Source: Bacillus timonensis
GTDB lineage: Bacteria > Bacillota > Bacilli > Bacillales > Bacillaceae_L
NCBI RefSeq assembly: GCF_000285535.1
Contig: NZ_HE610989.1
Location: 1-63,730, forward strand
Reading direction: 5' to 3'
Length of the DNA: 63,730 nt
The translations under genes were made by a program, and so were the position numbers. Under the pieces are notes generated by a model. It saw only the letters and a list, made by a program, of their open reading frames with translations, did no database searches and was not told the DNA's origin. Each line of letters starts with the position of its first letter. Position 1 is the stretch's first letter. This document shows, in pieces, positions 16,269-25,510 of this stretch.

Positions 16269-16982
16269 TTGTTAAGAAAAATGTTATTAGGCTTTATTGT
16301 ATTTGCTGTTTGCCTTTCTATACCATTCTCAGTTTTTGCAAAAGGGCCTGTTAAAAAGAACATTGATTATGTAGCCTTAGGGGATTCGTTAGCTGCTGGA
16401 ACAACACCATATAACAAGAAAGATAAAGGTTATCCCGATTATCTGGTTGATCGTTTCAAACAATCTCAGTACACAGTTAACTATACAAATTTTAGTGTTC
16501 CTGGTTATACTTCAACGAATGTATTGAGTGATATAGCGAAGCCTGAAGTTCAAGTGAAAATTAGCGAGGCTGAGTACGTAACCATTGATGTTGGTGCGAA
16601 CGATATTTTACGACTCTTACAAACTCCAAACAAAATACCACTGGCCATCCAACAAGTGGGCACAAATTTGTTTCTTATCTTAAGTACCATTGAACAATTA
16701 AATCCTGATGCAAAAGTATATGTAATGGGCTACTATTTTCCGTTCCCCTATGCATCAGAACAAGAAAAGGAAATTTTAACACCATTATTAGATGGATTGA
16801 ATCAAACCATTGAAACGACTGCCGAAATAAACGGAGATACCTTTATTCCAACTACAAAGGTAATTGCCAAAGACTATGAAACATACCTTCCAAACCCAAC
16901 CAATATTCATTTAAGTTCTGAAGGATATCAAATCATCGCAAAAGAATTCTGGAAAAAGGTTGATAAGAGTAAAAATGAGTAG
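16269..16982 (+). CDS. Secreted SGNH/GDSL-family esterase
   Basis: 237 residues with a Sec signal peptide (about 1-24, ending SVFA-KG). SGNH blocks are visible: the nucleophile Ser in ALGDSLAAG (block I), GANDIL (block III) and a His in NIHLSSEGYQ (block V). The residue three before that His is Thr rather than the usual Asp, so the catalytic triad may be atypical. It probably acts outside the cell on ester bonds of lipids or glycans. TTG start at 16269 after a strong AAAGGAGG site. The YpmR-like gene at 53692 is a second family member in this window. Confidence 0.85.
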   Translation: MLRKMLLGFIVFAVCLSIPFSVFAKGPVKKNIDYVALGDSLAAGTTPYNKKDKGYPDYLVDRFKQSQYTVNYTNFSVPGYTSTNVLSDIAKPEVQVKISEAEYVTIDVGANDILRLLQTPNKIPLAIQQVGTNLFLILSTIEQLNPDAKVYVMGYYFPFPYASEQEKEILTPLLDGLNQTIETTAEINGDTFIPTTKVIAKDYETYLPNPTNIHLSSEGYQIIAKEFWKKVDKSKNE

Positions 16983-17104
16983 AAAATGATGGAAAAGGTT
17001 AGTTAAATGAAGAGCGTAGGGCTAGCAAATTACAAACATTCGAATAAAACCATCTAAGTTTGGAAAAATAAACGAAAAGGCTCTATGTTTGGAGGTTTGT
17101 AAAC

Positions 17105-17215
17105 ATGCTAAGAGATTCAAAAGTAGATGCAAAAGGTCACATTAAGAATAACCAAAAAAATTCTAAAAAACAGGTGAATCATACTGAACAGCCAAACGAA
17201 AAGGAAGTACAATAA
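17105..17215 (+). CDS. Small basic hydrophilic protein of unknown function (36 aa)
   Basis: ATG at 17105 follows GGAGG at 8-base spacing and opens a 36-codon frame rich in Lys, Asn, Gln and His (MLRDSKVDAKGHIKN...). A strong terminator follows at 17261. Composition resembles small acid-soluble spore or other minor spore proteins, but I cannot assign a family. A good ribosome site, a terminator and lack of overlap make it a plausible gene. Confidence 0.5.
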   Translation: MLRDSKVDAKGHIKNNQKNSKKQVNHTEQPNEKEVQ

Positions 17216-17260
17216 TCAATATGTCCTAAAAGGACGATGGAACCGTAACTCCGAACAAAC

Positions 17261-17308
17261 AAAACTGTTGAAAAGGAATTCGATACTCTTTTCAACAGTT
17301 TTCTTTTT
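17261..17308. terminator. Strong bidirectional terminator
   Basis: A perfect 15-bp stem AAAACTGTTGAAAAG/CTTTTCAACAGTTTT (17261-17275 with 17288-17302). It serves the 36-residue gene on the plus strand and overlaps the stop codon of the truncated Rrf2 gene on the minus strand. Confidence 0.9.
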
Positions 17309-17558
17309 CATTTATGCTCTTCACAATATCCACTAAGGTTACATTTCCTAATACTTTTTCCATTGCATATTGAGCTTGTTCAAACAAAGGTTCAATAGTG
17401 TTTTGAATATTTCTTCCGACCTTGCAATCTGAATTCGAGTTGTCATGCACGCTAAACAACTCGCCTTCCCGTACCACTTCAACTGCTTTATACAAATCTA
17501 ACATTGTAATGTCAAAAGGTTTTCTGGCAAGTTTTGCTCCAACTTGGTGATATTCCAT
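17292..17558 (-). pseudogene. Rrf2-family regulator lacking its N-terminal DNA-binding part
   Basis: 88 residues matching only the C-terminal two thirds of Rrf2/YwnA-type regulators (family length about 130-140). The match covers VGAKLARKPFDITMLDLYKA, a Cys-containing dimer segment near SNSDCKVGRNIQ and the final helix TLVDIVKSIN. The winged helix that should precede it is absent. The apparent start Met lies inside a 53-bp tandem repeat (17546-17671) that has replaced the 5' end. It probably cannot bind DNA as a normal Rrf2 protein, though a truncated effector-binding product could still be made. Confidence 0.75.
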
Positions 17559-17671
17559 TTATGCCTTTTTCGATATATCATTTATCGGTTCTCGGCCCGA
17601 TGATATTTCGTTTTTGCCTTTTTCGGTATATCATTTATCGGTTCTCGGCCCGGTGATATTCCGTTTATGCC
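17546..17671. repeat. 53-bp tandem repeat, about 2.4 copies
   Basis: TGCCTTTTTCG recurs at 17562 and 17615 and TGCC again at 17668. GGTGATATTCC or close variants recur at 17546, 17599 and 17652. All spacings are exactly 53 bp. Each unit contains imperfect inverted sequence (ATATCA...TGATAT) around TCTCGGCCC. The first partial unit supplies the start codon and first residues of the truncated Rrf2 frame. Confidence 0.85.
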
Positions 17672-17844
17672 ATTACATATACCTTAAAGTCGTTTTGAAA
17701 TCAGAGGAACAGGTTCATCATCCACTTAGGACACGTATCTGTCCCTCTTTTATTTACATTTGCATCATTTATGCTATTTTATTGATTACATATAAATCAC
17801 CTTATAGCATTAACTTTTTTTGGCAAACTGTACTCAGTCTCCCT

Positions 17845-18774
17845 TTACTTTAGAGCGTTAAGTACAACTTCCGCAGTTCTTGCGATCAGCGCATCATCAT
17901 ACGTAGCATCCTCAGTCGTATGATTTGAGAGGATAGCTAGGATTATCGGTTCTCTGTTTGGTGGCCAAACAATGGCAAGGTCATTCCTTGTTCCATAAAC
18001 TCCCGCCCCACTTTTATCACCAACTATCCAACCTTCAGGAGCGCCTGCTCTAATTAATGTGTCTCCTGTAGCATTGTCCTTAAGCCACTCCATGAACAAT
18101 TTACGTTTATCTTCGGAAAGAGATTCGCCAACCGTGAAAGCTTGCAGACTATTGGCAAGAGCTTTTGGTGTGCTCGTATCACGGGTATCTCCCGGTTTGA
18201 AAAAGTTTAAATCTGGTTCGACTCGATCAGCTTGAGTAACAGTATCACCTATTTGTCTTAAAGCTTGTTCAAATCCTTCTGGACCTCCTATTGCTTCAAA
18301 TAAGATGTTTCCAGCGGTATTGTCACTAAAACGTACCGCGGCCTCACCTACTTCCAATAGAGTCATACCGGTATCCACATAATTCTCTGTAATTGGAGAA
18401 TAGGTAACTAAATCATCCTTGGTGTATGTGATTACTTCCTTTAATTCTTCCATCGTATTCTGTTGAAGCAATATTGCTGCTGCTAAAGCTTTATAAGTAG
18501 AAGCATATGCAAAACGCTCATCTGGTCGATATTCGATAGTCGTATTCGTACCCGTATCAATTGCATATACACCAATCCGTGCATCAAATTCGTTTTCGAG
18601 TTGGGCTATCTTTTCGTCTGTATTTTCACTTTGTTCAACTTTATTCTCTACATCTGACGCGGCATTTGTGGAACTATCTTTATCTATGCAAGCAGAAAGT
18701 GTAAGTGCTAAGACCAACAACATTAGCAGACTAAAATAATGCATGCTGAATTTATGTTTATATGTTTTTATCAA
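17845..18774 (-). CDS. Class A beta-lactamase (penicillinase), lipoprotein form
   Basis: A serine beta-lactamase hydrolysing penicillins outside the membrane. Class A motifs are complete: the active-site Ser in ASTYK, the SDN loop, the omega-loop Glu in EPDLN and KSG before the last strand. The start at 18774 (TTG) has AAAGAGG eight bases upstream; a longer TTG frame from 18807 lacks a site. The N-terminus contains the lipobox LSAC, so the enzyme is probably lipid-anchored and then partly released, as for Bacillus penicillinases. It is transcribed divergently from blaR1-blaI with two BlaI operators between. Confidence 0.93.
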   Translation of the reverse strand: MIKTYKHKFSMHYFSLLMLLVLALTLSACIDKDSSTNAASDVENKVEQSENTDEKIAQLENEFDARIGVYAIDTGTNTTIEYRPDERFAYASTYKALAAAILLQQNTMEELKEVITYTKDDLVTYSPITENYVDTGMTLLEVGEAAVRFSDNTAGNILFEAIGGPEGFEQALRQIGDTVTQADRVEPDLNFFKPGDTRDTSTPKALANSLQAFTVGESLSEDKRKLFMEWLKDNATGDTLIRAGAPEGWIVGDKSGAGVYGTRNDLAIVWPPNREPIILAILSNHTTEDATYDDALIARTAEVVLNALK

Positions 18775-18975
18775 ATTTAAAACCTCTTTCTTTTTTACTT
18801 GATACAAAATCTACCTGACTTTGACCTTGCAATAATGAAGTATGTACTCTTTTCATGATGTTTTTGAAAAACATCTTTCAAATTTTGATACTTTGCAAAA
18901 TCTATATATACCTCACTGATGTAGCCACAACACACACACAACTTACTCAACCATCCCACCTTTCATTTTTATTTT

Positions 18976-19009
18976 GACTACAACTGTAGTCCAATATTAC
19001 AACTGTAAT
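18976..19009. promoter_or_regulatory. Twin BlaI operators in the bla-blaR1 intergenic region
   Basis: Two dyads share the core TACAACTGTA: GACTACAACTGTAGTC (18976-18991) and ATTACAACTGTAAT (18996-19009), centres about 19 bp apart. The core matches the TACA-n2-TGTA operators of BlaI/MecI repressors. On the minus strand the dyads cover a plausible bla promoter (TTGATT, 18 bp, TACAGT). The rest of this 470-bp region holds no gene that I can support. Confidence 0.85.
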
Positions 19010-19281
19010 CAAAAGGTGTCAATCCCTATAAACAAAAAAATCCTTGTTCATCCTTTTACAAAAAAACAAGAATCTATCATGCTATTACTATCCCTGAATA
19101 CTACTAATTGATAAAATTGATTATGAAATGGTACACTTCCAGTACCACAAAGAGGATATTAAACTCAATAAGATTCAACCAACAATTATGGAATGGAATC
19201 AATAAAGTAGAGTAAACTTCTTGAGAGGAATAAAGGGGTTACGTAATATTGTGGTATTTCAAATAATGGAGGTGAAAAAGT

Positions 19282-21054
19282 ATGTTCTTCACTCAATTAT
19301 TCACAAGTTTTATTGTGTCCTCTATTACGGTAATTGCTATTTTGCTTATTAGGAGATTATTCTCTAAGCAACTATCAGCAAAATGGCAATACAATCTATG
19401 GTTTTTATTGTTACTTGCATTAACGCTTCCATTTATACCGAAGCAGTTGATTCATTTTAAAAATCATTTTCATTTTTTCAATATGAATGGAATCAATAGA
19501 GTTGACAACCCTACCATCAACACCCTTGAAGAATCAACCCTAACTAATGGTAATTGGATGCAGGACTTTACGGTATCTGTCAATTCTCTTAATCTGAATT
19601 TCTTAAATGTCGTATTCATCGGTATTTGGATAACAGGTATGGTAGTTATGGCTGCACTATTCCTCCATGCCTGGTTCAAATTAAAGAAAATGAAACAAAC
19701 AATAACCTCCCTGAACAACAAAGACATTTTACACGTATTTGAAAAATGCAAGCAACATCTCAATATATCAAAGCCTGTAATAGTAGGAGAATCACCACTC
19801 GTCAAATCTCCTATGACATTTGGTCTGTTAAAGACTTACGTTGTGTTACCGACACATCTTGAGAAATCGATGACATTAAGGGATATCAATTATATTTTTA
19901 TGCATGAATTGAATCACTATAAATCCAAAGATACAGCAATGAATTACCTCATTATCATCTATCAAATTTTGTATTGGTATAATCCCCTTGTTTGGATTGC
20001 TTTTAAAAAAATGAGAATGGATCGTGAGATAGCTTGTGATATAGCTGTGTTAAAATCAATTGATAAATCCTTTCATAGAGATTATGGGAATGCAATTATC
20101 AATTTCGTGGGTCTAGCTCCACATTCGAAAGAGATTGCTTTAGCGAATCAGTTTAACGGTTCAAAGGAACAAGTGAAAAAAAGGATAGAAAAAATTGCAT
20201 CCTATACCATGGAATCAAAGTGGTTGAAACTGAGGAGTATTATAATCTTTTCAATTGTAAGTGTATTTGTGGCAAGTCAGGTTCCGTTTATCTCTGCTAT
20301 GGCCGCAAGCAATGACCATTATGATTTTAATAATAAACGTACGCAATTTGAGGATTTAAGCAATTATTTTGTTGGGTACGAAGGAAGCTTTGTGTTATAT
20401 GATATGAAGGATGGTAAATATTCCATTTATAATAAAGATAAAAGCACGCTGAGGGTTTCACCAAATTCTACTTACAAAATATATAGCGCCTTGATTGGAT
20501 TAGAGTCGGATGTTATTACAAGTAATGATTCACAGATGAATTGGAATGGAACAAAATATCCATATGAATCATGGAACATGGATCAAAATGTATCAACTGC
20601 TATGAGAAATTCGGTAACCTGGTATTTTCAAAAATTAGATCAAAAAATACCGAAGGACACCACCCAAAGATTCCTGGAACAGATGAATTATGGAAATTAT
20701 GATCTTTCTGGTGGAACAGATTATTGGTTGGAATCTTCATTAAAGATTTCTCCAGTTGAACAGGTCCAATTACTGTCTGCGTTTTATACAAATCAATTTG
20801 GATTCAAGCAAAAGAATATTCAAACCATTAAAGATTCATTAACATTAGAGGTTGACCACGGTTCTAAGCTCTCCGGCAAAACAGGTACCGGCAACGTGAA
20901 TGGCAAAAATATAAACGGTTGGTTTATTGGATATGTTGAGACCGATGACAAGACGTATTTCTTTGCAACAAATATACAAAATGAAGATAATAGTTATGGA
21001 AGCAAGGCAGCAGATATCACTCTATCCATTTTGAGAGATAAAGGAATTTATTAA
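19282..21054 (+). CDS. blaR1: BlaR1-type beta-lactam sensor/transducer
   Basis: A 590-residue integral membrane sensor. The N-terminal half has several helices and a gluzincin M56 protease domain with HELNH near residue 213. The extracellular C-terminal domain is penicillin-binding, with STYK near 388 and KTGTG near 534. On acylation by a beta-lactam, the family activates its protease and BlaI is inactivated. GGAGG precedes the start. The BlaI gene follows 58 bp downstream on the same strand. Confidence 0.93.
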   Translation: MFFTQLFTSFIVSSITVIAILLIRRLFSKQLSAKWQYNLWFLLLLALTLPFIPKQLIHFKNHFHFFNMNGINRVDNPTINTLEESTLTNGNWMQDFTVSVNSLNLNFLNVVFIGIWITGMVVMAALFLHAWFKLKKMKQTITSLNNKDILHVFEKCKQHLNISKPVIVGESPLVKSPMTFGLLKTYVVLPTHLEKSMTLRDINYIFMHELNHYKSKDTAMNYLIIIYQILYWYNPLVWIAFKKMRMDREIACDIAVLKSIDKSFHRDYGNAIINFVGLAPHSKEIALANQFNGSKEQVKKRIEKIASYTMESKWLKLRSIIIFSIVSVFVASQVPFISAMAASNDHYDFNNKRTQFEDLSNYFVGYEGSFVLYDMKDGKYSIYNKDKSTLRVSPNSTYKIYSALIGLESDVITSNDSQMNWNGTKYPYESWNMDQNVSTAMRNSVTWYFQKLDQKIPKDTTQRFLEQMNYGNYDLSGGTDYWLESSLKISPVEQVQLLSAFYTNQFGFKQKNIQTIKDSLTLEVDHGSKLSGKTGTGNVNGKNINGWFIGYVETDDKTYFFATNIQNEDNSYGSKAADITLSILRDKGIY

Positions 21055-21112
21055 GGAAACAAAAAGATAATCGGAAACATTTAACACTTCATTTAAAAGG
21101 AGGAGAATAAGG

Positions 21113-21496
21113 TTGACGAAGGAAATCCCAAATATTTCAGAATCAGAATGGGAAGTAATGAATGTTCTTTGGGAAAATGCACCATTAACGGCCAATGATG
21201 TGATATCCTCCTTACAGGAGAAAACGGATTGGAAACCGAAAACCGTACGCACTCTTTTAGATCGTCTCGTCCAAAAAAATGTGATAGGAGTCAATAAAAA
21301 TCAGAGAGTCTACACTTTTTTCCCGCTTTATTCACAAGATGAATGTCAGCGGGCCGAAGCACAATCTTTTATTAAGCGAATTTATGGTGGAGCGCTAAAG
21401 TCGATGCTCGTTCAGTTCGTCCAGGAGGATTCCTTATCGGAAGAAGATATTAGCGAATTACGTTCTATTTTAGACGAAAAACCTAAAAAGAAATAA
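21113..21496 (+). CDS. blaI: BlaI-family penicillinase repressor
   Basis: A 127-residue winged-helix repressor. It begins IPNISESEWEVMNVLWENAP, the characteristic start of BlaI/MecI, with recognition helix KPKTVRTLLDRLVQK and a C-terminal dimerisation helix containing the cleavage region. TTG start at 21113 after AAGGAGGAG. It should bind the twin dyads at 18976-19009 and repress both bla and blaR1-blaI. Confidence 0.94.
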   Translation: MTKEIPNISESEWEVMNVLWENAPLTANDVISSLQEKTDWKPKTVRTLLDRLVQKNVIGVNKNQRVYTFFPLYSQDECQRAEAQSFIKRIYGGALKSMLVQFVQEDSLSEEDISELRSILDEKPKKK

Positions 21497-21514
21497 ATGA
21501 TACTTTCAAAAGTC

Positions 21515-21552
21515 AAAAATGCTTGGGAATGCGAAACCCAAGCATTTTTGTT
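21515..21552 (+). terminator. Terminator of blaR1-blaI
   Basis: A perfect 13-bp stem AAAAATGCTTGGG/CCCAAGCATTTTT flanked by A- and T-runs; it may work in both directions. Confidence 0.9.
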
Positions 21553-21626
21553 AAATAAATGCGATTTTACTAGTTCTCCCTATTACAGGAGGAATTATGG
21601 ATTTTAACCGGAGACACACGTAAAAG

Positions 21627-22433
21627 CTATTCTACCCAATGACCTGGTCTTTGTAAGTAGTTTGGTATTTTTGTATGTACATTACCTTTAGCTGAATTAA
21701 GCTGAGATTGTGTTAGAAAAAGAGCACCCGTTAGGTTCGCATGACGTAGGTCGGCATCGCGGAGGTCAGCACCAATTAAATCAGCTTTTCTTAAATTAGC
21801 ATGAGTTAAATTTGCTGCGATTAGTAGTGTACCTCGAAAATTAATTCCTTGTAAATCTGCCCCTTTTAAATTTGCTCCTACATAATCTAAAGCTTTCTTT
21901 TTATTATTACGTGGTTTCGAAACATCCTTCCGATACACTTCACTTGTTTTCAGTAATAAATCATTTACATTACTTCTATGCGCTCCGATGTCTACCTTTA
22001 AAAGGTCTTTAGGCTTTCTCTCTGTTAATTGTAAGGTTTCTTCATATAGATTTTGTAATTTTAGATGGAACGACTTTGTTTCCTTCAAACTCAAAGCTTG
22101 ATTAAGATACCAAAGCATTTCATGAAGTTGTTGAACAAGGGGAAAAACCTCAAACATTTCACTGGCATGCTCTGGTTTTTCTCTCCAATCAATTCCGGCA
22201 TAGAGAGTCTGTGAAACATGTTGTCCAGCTCCAAAACATTCATAGGAGACACAGCCACGAAAACCCTTGTCTCTTAATTGATCATGAATCTTACACCGAA
22301 AATCTGAACATAGGTTTTGACAGGGGTCTCCACTGTCTTTACTAAATGGAAAATCTGCTGATTTGGCATAAGGTAATGCTACGCAACATAACCCGAAACA
22401 GTTCGAACAATCTGATTGTAAATAAGTATTCAT
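21627..22433 (-). CDS. Pentapeptide-repeat protein with N-terminal cysteine cluster
   Basis: 268 residues. The first 75 residues hold a cysteine-rich module (CSNCFGLCC near 9-17, then five more Cys), which probably binds a metal. A helical middle follows, and residues 185-245 carry A(D/N)LxX pentapeptide repeats (GANLKGADLQGINFRG, ANLTHANLRKADLIGADLRD) that form a right-handed quadrilateral helix. Such repeats occur in DNA-mimic and quinolone-protection proteins, but the Cys module argues against a simple Qnr role. Function unknown. It is convergent with the blaI terminator. Confidence 0.8.
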   Translation of the reverse strand: MNTYLQSDCSNCFGLCCVALPYAKSADFPFSKDSGDPCQNLCSDFRCKIHDQLRDKGFRGCVSYECFGAGQHVSQTLYAGIDWREKPEHASEMFEVFPLVQQLHEMLWYLNQALSLKETKSFHLKLQNLYEETLQLTERKPKDLLKVDIGAHRSNVNDLLLKTSEVYRKDVSKPRNNKKKALDYVGANLKGADLQGINFRGTLLIAANLTHANLRKADLIGADLRDADLRHANLTGALFLTQSQLNSAKGNVHTKIPNYLQRPGHWVE

Positions 22434-22633
22434 AAACGATCCTTCCAGTTTACTTAATTTAGTTTAAAGTATAAATGAAAGCATCTACATTTAATAGATT
22501 TAAATAATCATTTATTAGCATAATCGTTTATTGTAATATCATGACCTACCCAAATCATTCAAAATAATAAAGGGATACAACGACGGCACTCTGTTCCAAA
22601 ATGTGATAAACTAAAGTTCCTTGGCAGGGGCAT

Positions 22634-22669
22634 AAAAAAGGGAGTTTGTGTATCGGACACGAACTCCCT
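22634..22669 (-). terminator. Terminator of the siroheme-protein gene
   Basis: AGGGAGTTTGTG/CACGAACTCCCT stem (one mismatch), followed on the minus strand by six T. Confidence 0.8.
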
Positions 22670-22682
22670 GTCTTTTTCATTA

Positions 22683-23303
22683 TCAACTTATGAGTTGATC
22701 TACACCTACCCGCTTTACGAATTTATGAAATTGCTCTCGCTTTTTCCCTTGTTCAGCATAGGTAGCAATGATTTTTTCGAGTGAAGCATATAGTTCGTCT
22801 GGTGTGAGGTTTTCCAATAGTAAGGTACCAACCTTAGCATCTTTCCCTTTTGCTTTACCACCAATATATAAATTGTAACGATCTCTCATTTTCATAATCC
22901 CGATGTCGTTAAGCAAGGGCTCACCACAACCTACAGGGCAACCCGTATATGCAACTTTTAGCGTAAAAGGAACGGGTTTTCCAGCAATACGATGATTAAC
23001 TTCCTTTGCTACAGGCATTCCTTCTTCCTCTTCTCCTTTGCAAAAATTGCATGTTCGTAGGCTTTTCACAAAGTTGCCAACCGGATAACAGGACAGCCCT
23101 ACCCGCTCAAACTCCTCTATAATCTCATTCTTCTTATCCTCGGGAACTTCGATGTAGAGCTGCTGGAATGTAGTCAATTCCAACTCCTCATCTTCTTTCA
23201 TGTATTTTGAAATGGTCACGAGTTGCTTTGCATTAAGCTTTGCTCCAAAACCAATCCCACCATTTATCGCAATCTTTATTTTATTCCCATCGTATGTCAT
23301 CAT
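22683..23303 (-). CDS. Small nitrite/sulfite reductase-like siroheme/4Fe-4S protein
   Basis: About 206 residues, corresponding to a single half of the nitrite/sulfite reductase hemoprotein fold. A ferredoxin-like N-terminal domain is followed by the 4Fe-4S/siroheme motif: TCNFCKG near 90 and TGCPVGCGEP near 130. Full assimilatory reductases have two such halves and over 500 residues. Stand-alone short forms are known in anaerobic and Bacillus genomes, and their reaction is often unclear. The start at 23303 or 23300 follows AAAGGAG; the upstream Met at 23324 precedes that site. Monocistronic. Confidence 0.75.
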   Translation of the reverse strand: MMTYDGNKIKIAINGGIGFGAKLNAKQLVTISKYMKEDEELELTTFQQLYIEVPEDKKNEIIEEFERVGLSCYPVGNFVKSLRTCNFCKGEEEEGMPVAKEVNHRIAGKPVPFTLKVAYTGCPVGCGEPLLNDIGIMKMRDRYNLYIGGKAKGKDAKVGTLLLENLTPDELYASLEKIIATYAEQGKKREQFHKFVKRVGVDQLIS

Positions 23304-23324
23304 AAACTCTCCTTTTACATACAC

Positions 23325-23936
23325 CCAATAAACTTTTACATCATTCTATTTTCTTCATTTTACCATACCCCCCTATTGTATGTAAAATAGTATTCACAAC
23401 TAGCCAGAAAACACAAAAGCAGCCCTATTACAAGGACTACTTTGAAAAATGAATGTATAAATGTTGCATCTACGACATCGACATACATTGCTTTTCAAGT
23501 TACTGCATCAATCGCACGTATACATGCCCAACTGTATCTGGAAAGCCTGGTACATAAGCTAAAATGTAAACAGACTTGCCGTCTTCATCACGTTCCTCCG
23601 AAAATTGTTTTAGCATGTTACTAGTTTTATAAAATATGTATTTTACATATTTCTTCTATCCTGTTACTAAGGAATCATTTTCAATCAATTTTCTTGAATT
23701 ATTATGAAAAGAAATATAATTAATTAAGTTTAGGCTCTTTTCTAAAAGATTGTTGTTTTAAGGGAATAAGTGCAACCTAGTTGATTGAAGCGTAAGGCGG
23801 TGACTCCTCGAAAATGCATTCGCATTTTCTTCGTGCGGTGCAAATTCAAGGAAGGATTTTCAAAATACAGCGAAATCAACGGCGTAAAAAGCAACATAGT
23901 TTGCGAAAACAGTCTAAGTTTATAATGGGAGAAAAC
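23325..23936. other. 612-bp region without a convincing gene; degenerate Bacillus-type repeat
   Basis: Around 23779-23912 lies GATTGAAGCGTAAGGCGG, then GTGACTCCTCG, a perfect hairpin GAAAATGC/GCATTTTC and GCGAAATCAACGGCG. This order resembles the GGCG...GACTCCTGCGGG...ATCAACGG intergenic repeat seen in many Bacillus genomes, recalled from memory. On the minus strand 23500-23616 is a 38-codon frame (MLKQFSEERDEDGKSVY...) that reads like protein but has no ribosome site, so it may be a gene fragment. Nothing else is supported. Confidence 0.4.
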
Positions 23937-24135
23937 ATGAGTAAATTCGTACAAACATCATTATTACTACTTTGTATTACACTCCTCTCAGCATGTACGG
24001 ATTCCGTTGCTATATCTTGATGATTATATTGCTGTGATGAATCAAGCAAAGGAATCTAAGAGTGGAGTGTGGTCAATACCTGGATATGCAGGCTATAACC
24101 AACCGTATCATATAGAAGAAGTTAAACAGGAATAA
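23937..24135 (+). pseudogene. Thermonuclease (SNase-like) lipoprotein gene with its catalytic core deleted
   Basis: ATG at 23937 opens a lipoprotein signal peptide (MSKFVQTSLLLLCITLLSAC) that stops after 27 codons. Immediately afterwards another frame reads YLDDYIAVMNQAKESKSGVW, then SIPGYAGYNQPYH and a stop at 24135. The latter is the C-terminal helix and GxWSIPGY signature of staphylococcal-nuclease-like proteins. The roughly 100 or more residues of nuclease barrel with the active-site Arg and Glu are missing. I infer one internal deletion joining the two ends out of frame. Confidence 0.75.
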
Positions 24136-24219
24136 ACCGAGAAAAAAGCCTATCCCTTTACATGTATTTTTCGTATATTCTTACCCAAAGATGATAAATC
24201 TACCAATAGAGGTGATTAG

Positions 24220-25431
24220 ATGAACGTCATTTGGGGGATATTCGGAATCCTTGTTGTACTTGGGATAGGCTTATTACTTTCACAAAACCGGCGTAGTATC
24301 AATCTTCGGACCATTCTTGTTGGCTTACTCATACAACTATTATTTGCATTTATCGTTTTAAAATGGGAAGCAGGAAGGTCTGGACTAGAATGGGTATCAA
24401 TGAGAGTACAGGATGTCATTAATTTTGCGAATGAAGGAATTTCTTTTCTATTTGGTTCCCTTTCAAATACAGAAGAGTTTGGCGTCATTTTTGCTTTTAA
24501 TGTGTTAACCATCATTATCTTCTTTTCTTCTTTAATTTCTGTCCTCTATTATCTCGGAATCATGCAATGGTTTATCAAAATTATTGGAGGCGGCTTATCA
24601 AAGCTACTAGGAACTTCTATGACGGAGTCAATGTCAGCCGCTGCTAATATCTTTGTTGGCCAGACAGAAGCACCCTTAGTCATCCGCCCTTATTTAGCAA
24701 ATATGACAAAGTCGGAACTATTTGCTGTTATGACAGGCGGACTCGCTTCTGTTGCAGGTTCCGTTCTTGTCGGGTATGCACTATTAGGTGTCCCTTTAGA
24801 ATATCTTTTAGCTGCAAGTTTCATGGCGGCGCCGGCTGGACTTATTTTAGCAAAGATTATTCTTCCTGAAACAGAGCATTCCAACGTCAAAGAATTTGAA
24901 ATGGAAAAAGATACTGACTCTGTTAACGTAATTGATGCAGCAGCACGAGGAGCAAGTGATGGCTTGCAGCTCGCCTTAAACGTTGGAGCAATGTTATTGG
25001 CCTTTATTGCCTTAATTGCGTTAATAAACGGGATATTAAGTGGTTTTGGCAACCTATTTGGGTATAACGCTTTGAGTCTTGAAGGAATCCTAGGCGTGAT
25101 TTTTTCACCCATCGCATTTGCCGTAGGTGTACCATGGTCGGAAGCGATAACTGCCGGAAGCTTTATTGGTCAAAAACTCGTTTTAAATGAGTTTGTCGCC
25201 TACTCATACTTTGCACCGCAAATTGATCAGCTTACTGAAAAAACAGTCATTGTTGTAAGCTTTGCATTATGTGGTTTTGCTAATTTTAGCTCAATGGCCA
25301 TTTTGCTAGGCGGATTAGGTGGACTCGCCCCGTCACGACGGCCCGATATTGCAAAAATGGGATTACGGGCGGTAGCAGCTGGAATGCTCGCTTCCTTATT
25401 GAGTGCTGCGATTGCTGGGATGTTTATATAG
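24220..25431 (+). CDS. Concentrative nucleoside transporter (NupC/CNT family)
   Basis: A 403-residue membrane symporter importing nucleosides with protons or sodium. Recognisable CNT segments are [13 protein letters not shown] near 147, [14 protein letters not shown] near 178 and the C-terminal [15 protein letters not shown]. The length agrees with NupC and YutK of B. subtilis. GAGGTG lies before the start. Monocistronic with its own terminator. It may supply nucleosides for the purine functions at 28017 and 33374, but those genes are not linked to it. Confidence 0.9.
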   Translation: MNVIWGIFGILVVLGIGLLLSQNRRSINLRTILVGLLIQLLFAFIVLKWEAGRSGLEWVSMRVQDVINFANEGISFLFGSLSNTEEFGVIFAFNVLTIIIFFSSLISVLYYLGIMQWFIKIIGGGLSKLLGTSMTESMSAAANIFVGQTEAPLVIRPYLANMTKSELFAVMTGGLASVAGSVLVGYALLGVPLEYLLAASFMAAPAGLILAKIILPETEHSNVKEFEMEKDTDSVNVIDAAARGASDGLQLALNVGAMLLAFIALIALINGILSGFGNLFGYNALSLEGILGVIFSPIAFAVGVPWSEAITAGSFIGQKLVLNEFVAYSYFAPQIDQLTEKTVIVVSFALCGFANFSSMAILLGGLGGLAPSRRPDIAKMGLRAVAAGMLASLLSAAIAGMFI

Positions 25432-25442
25432 GTAGTATCCTA

Positions 25443-25482
25443 AAGAGCCTTTTACCAAAGTTAGGTATAAGGCTCTCTTGTT
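25443..25482 (+). terminator. Terminator of the nucleoside transporter
   Basis: AGAGCCTT and AAGGCTCT form an 8-bp stem with an inner TACC/GGTA pairing, followed by TTGTTTTT. Confidence 0.75.
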
Positions 25483-25510
25483 TTTAACGTGTAACATGAT
25501 ACTGTTTGCT

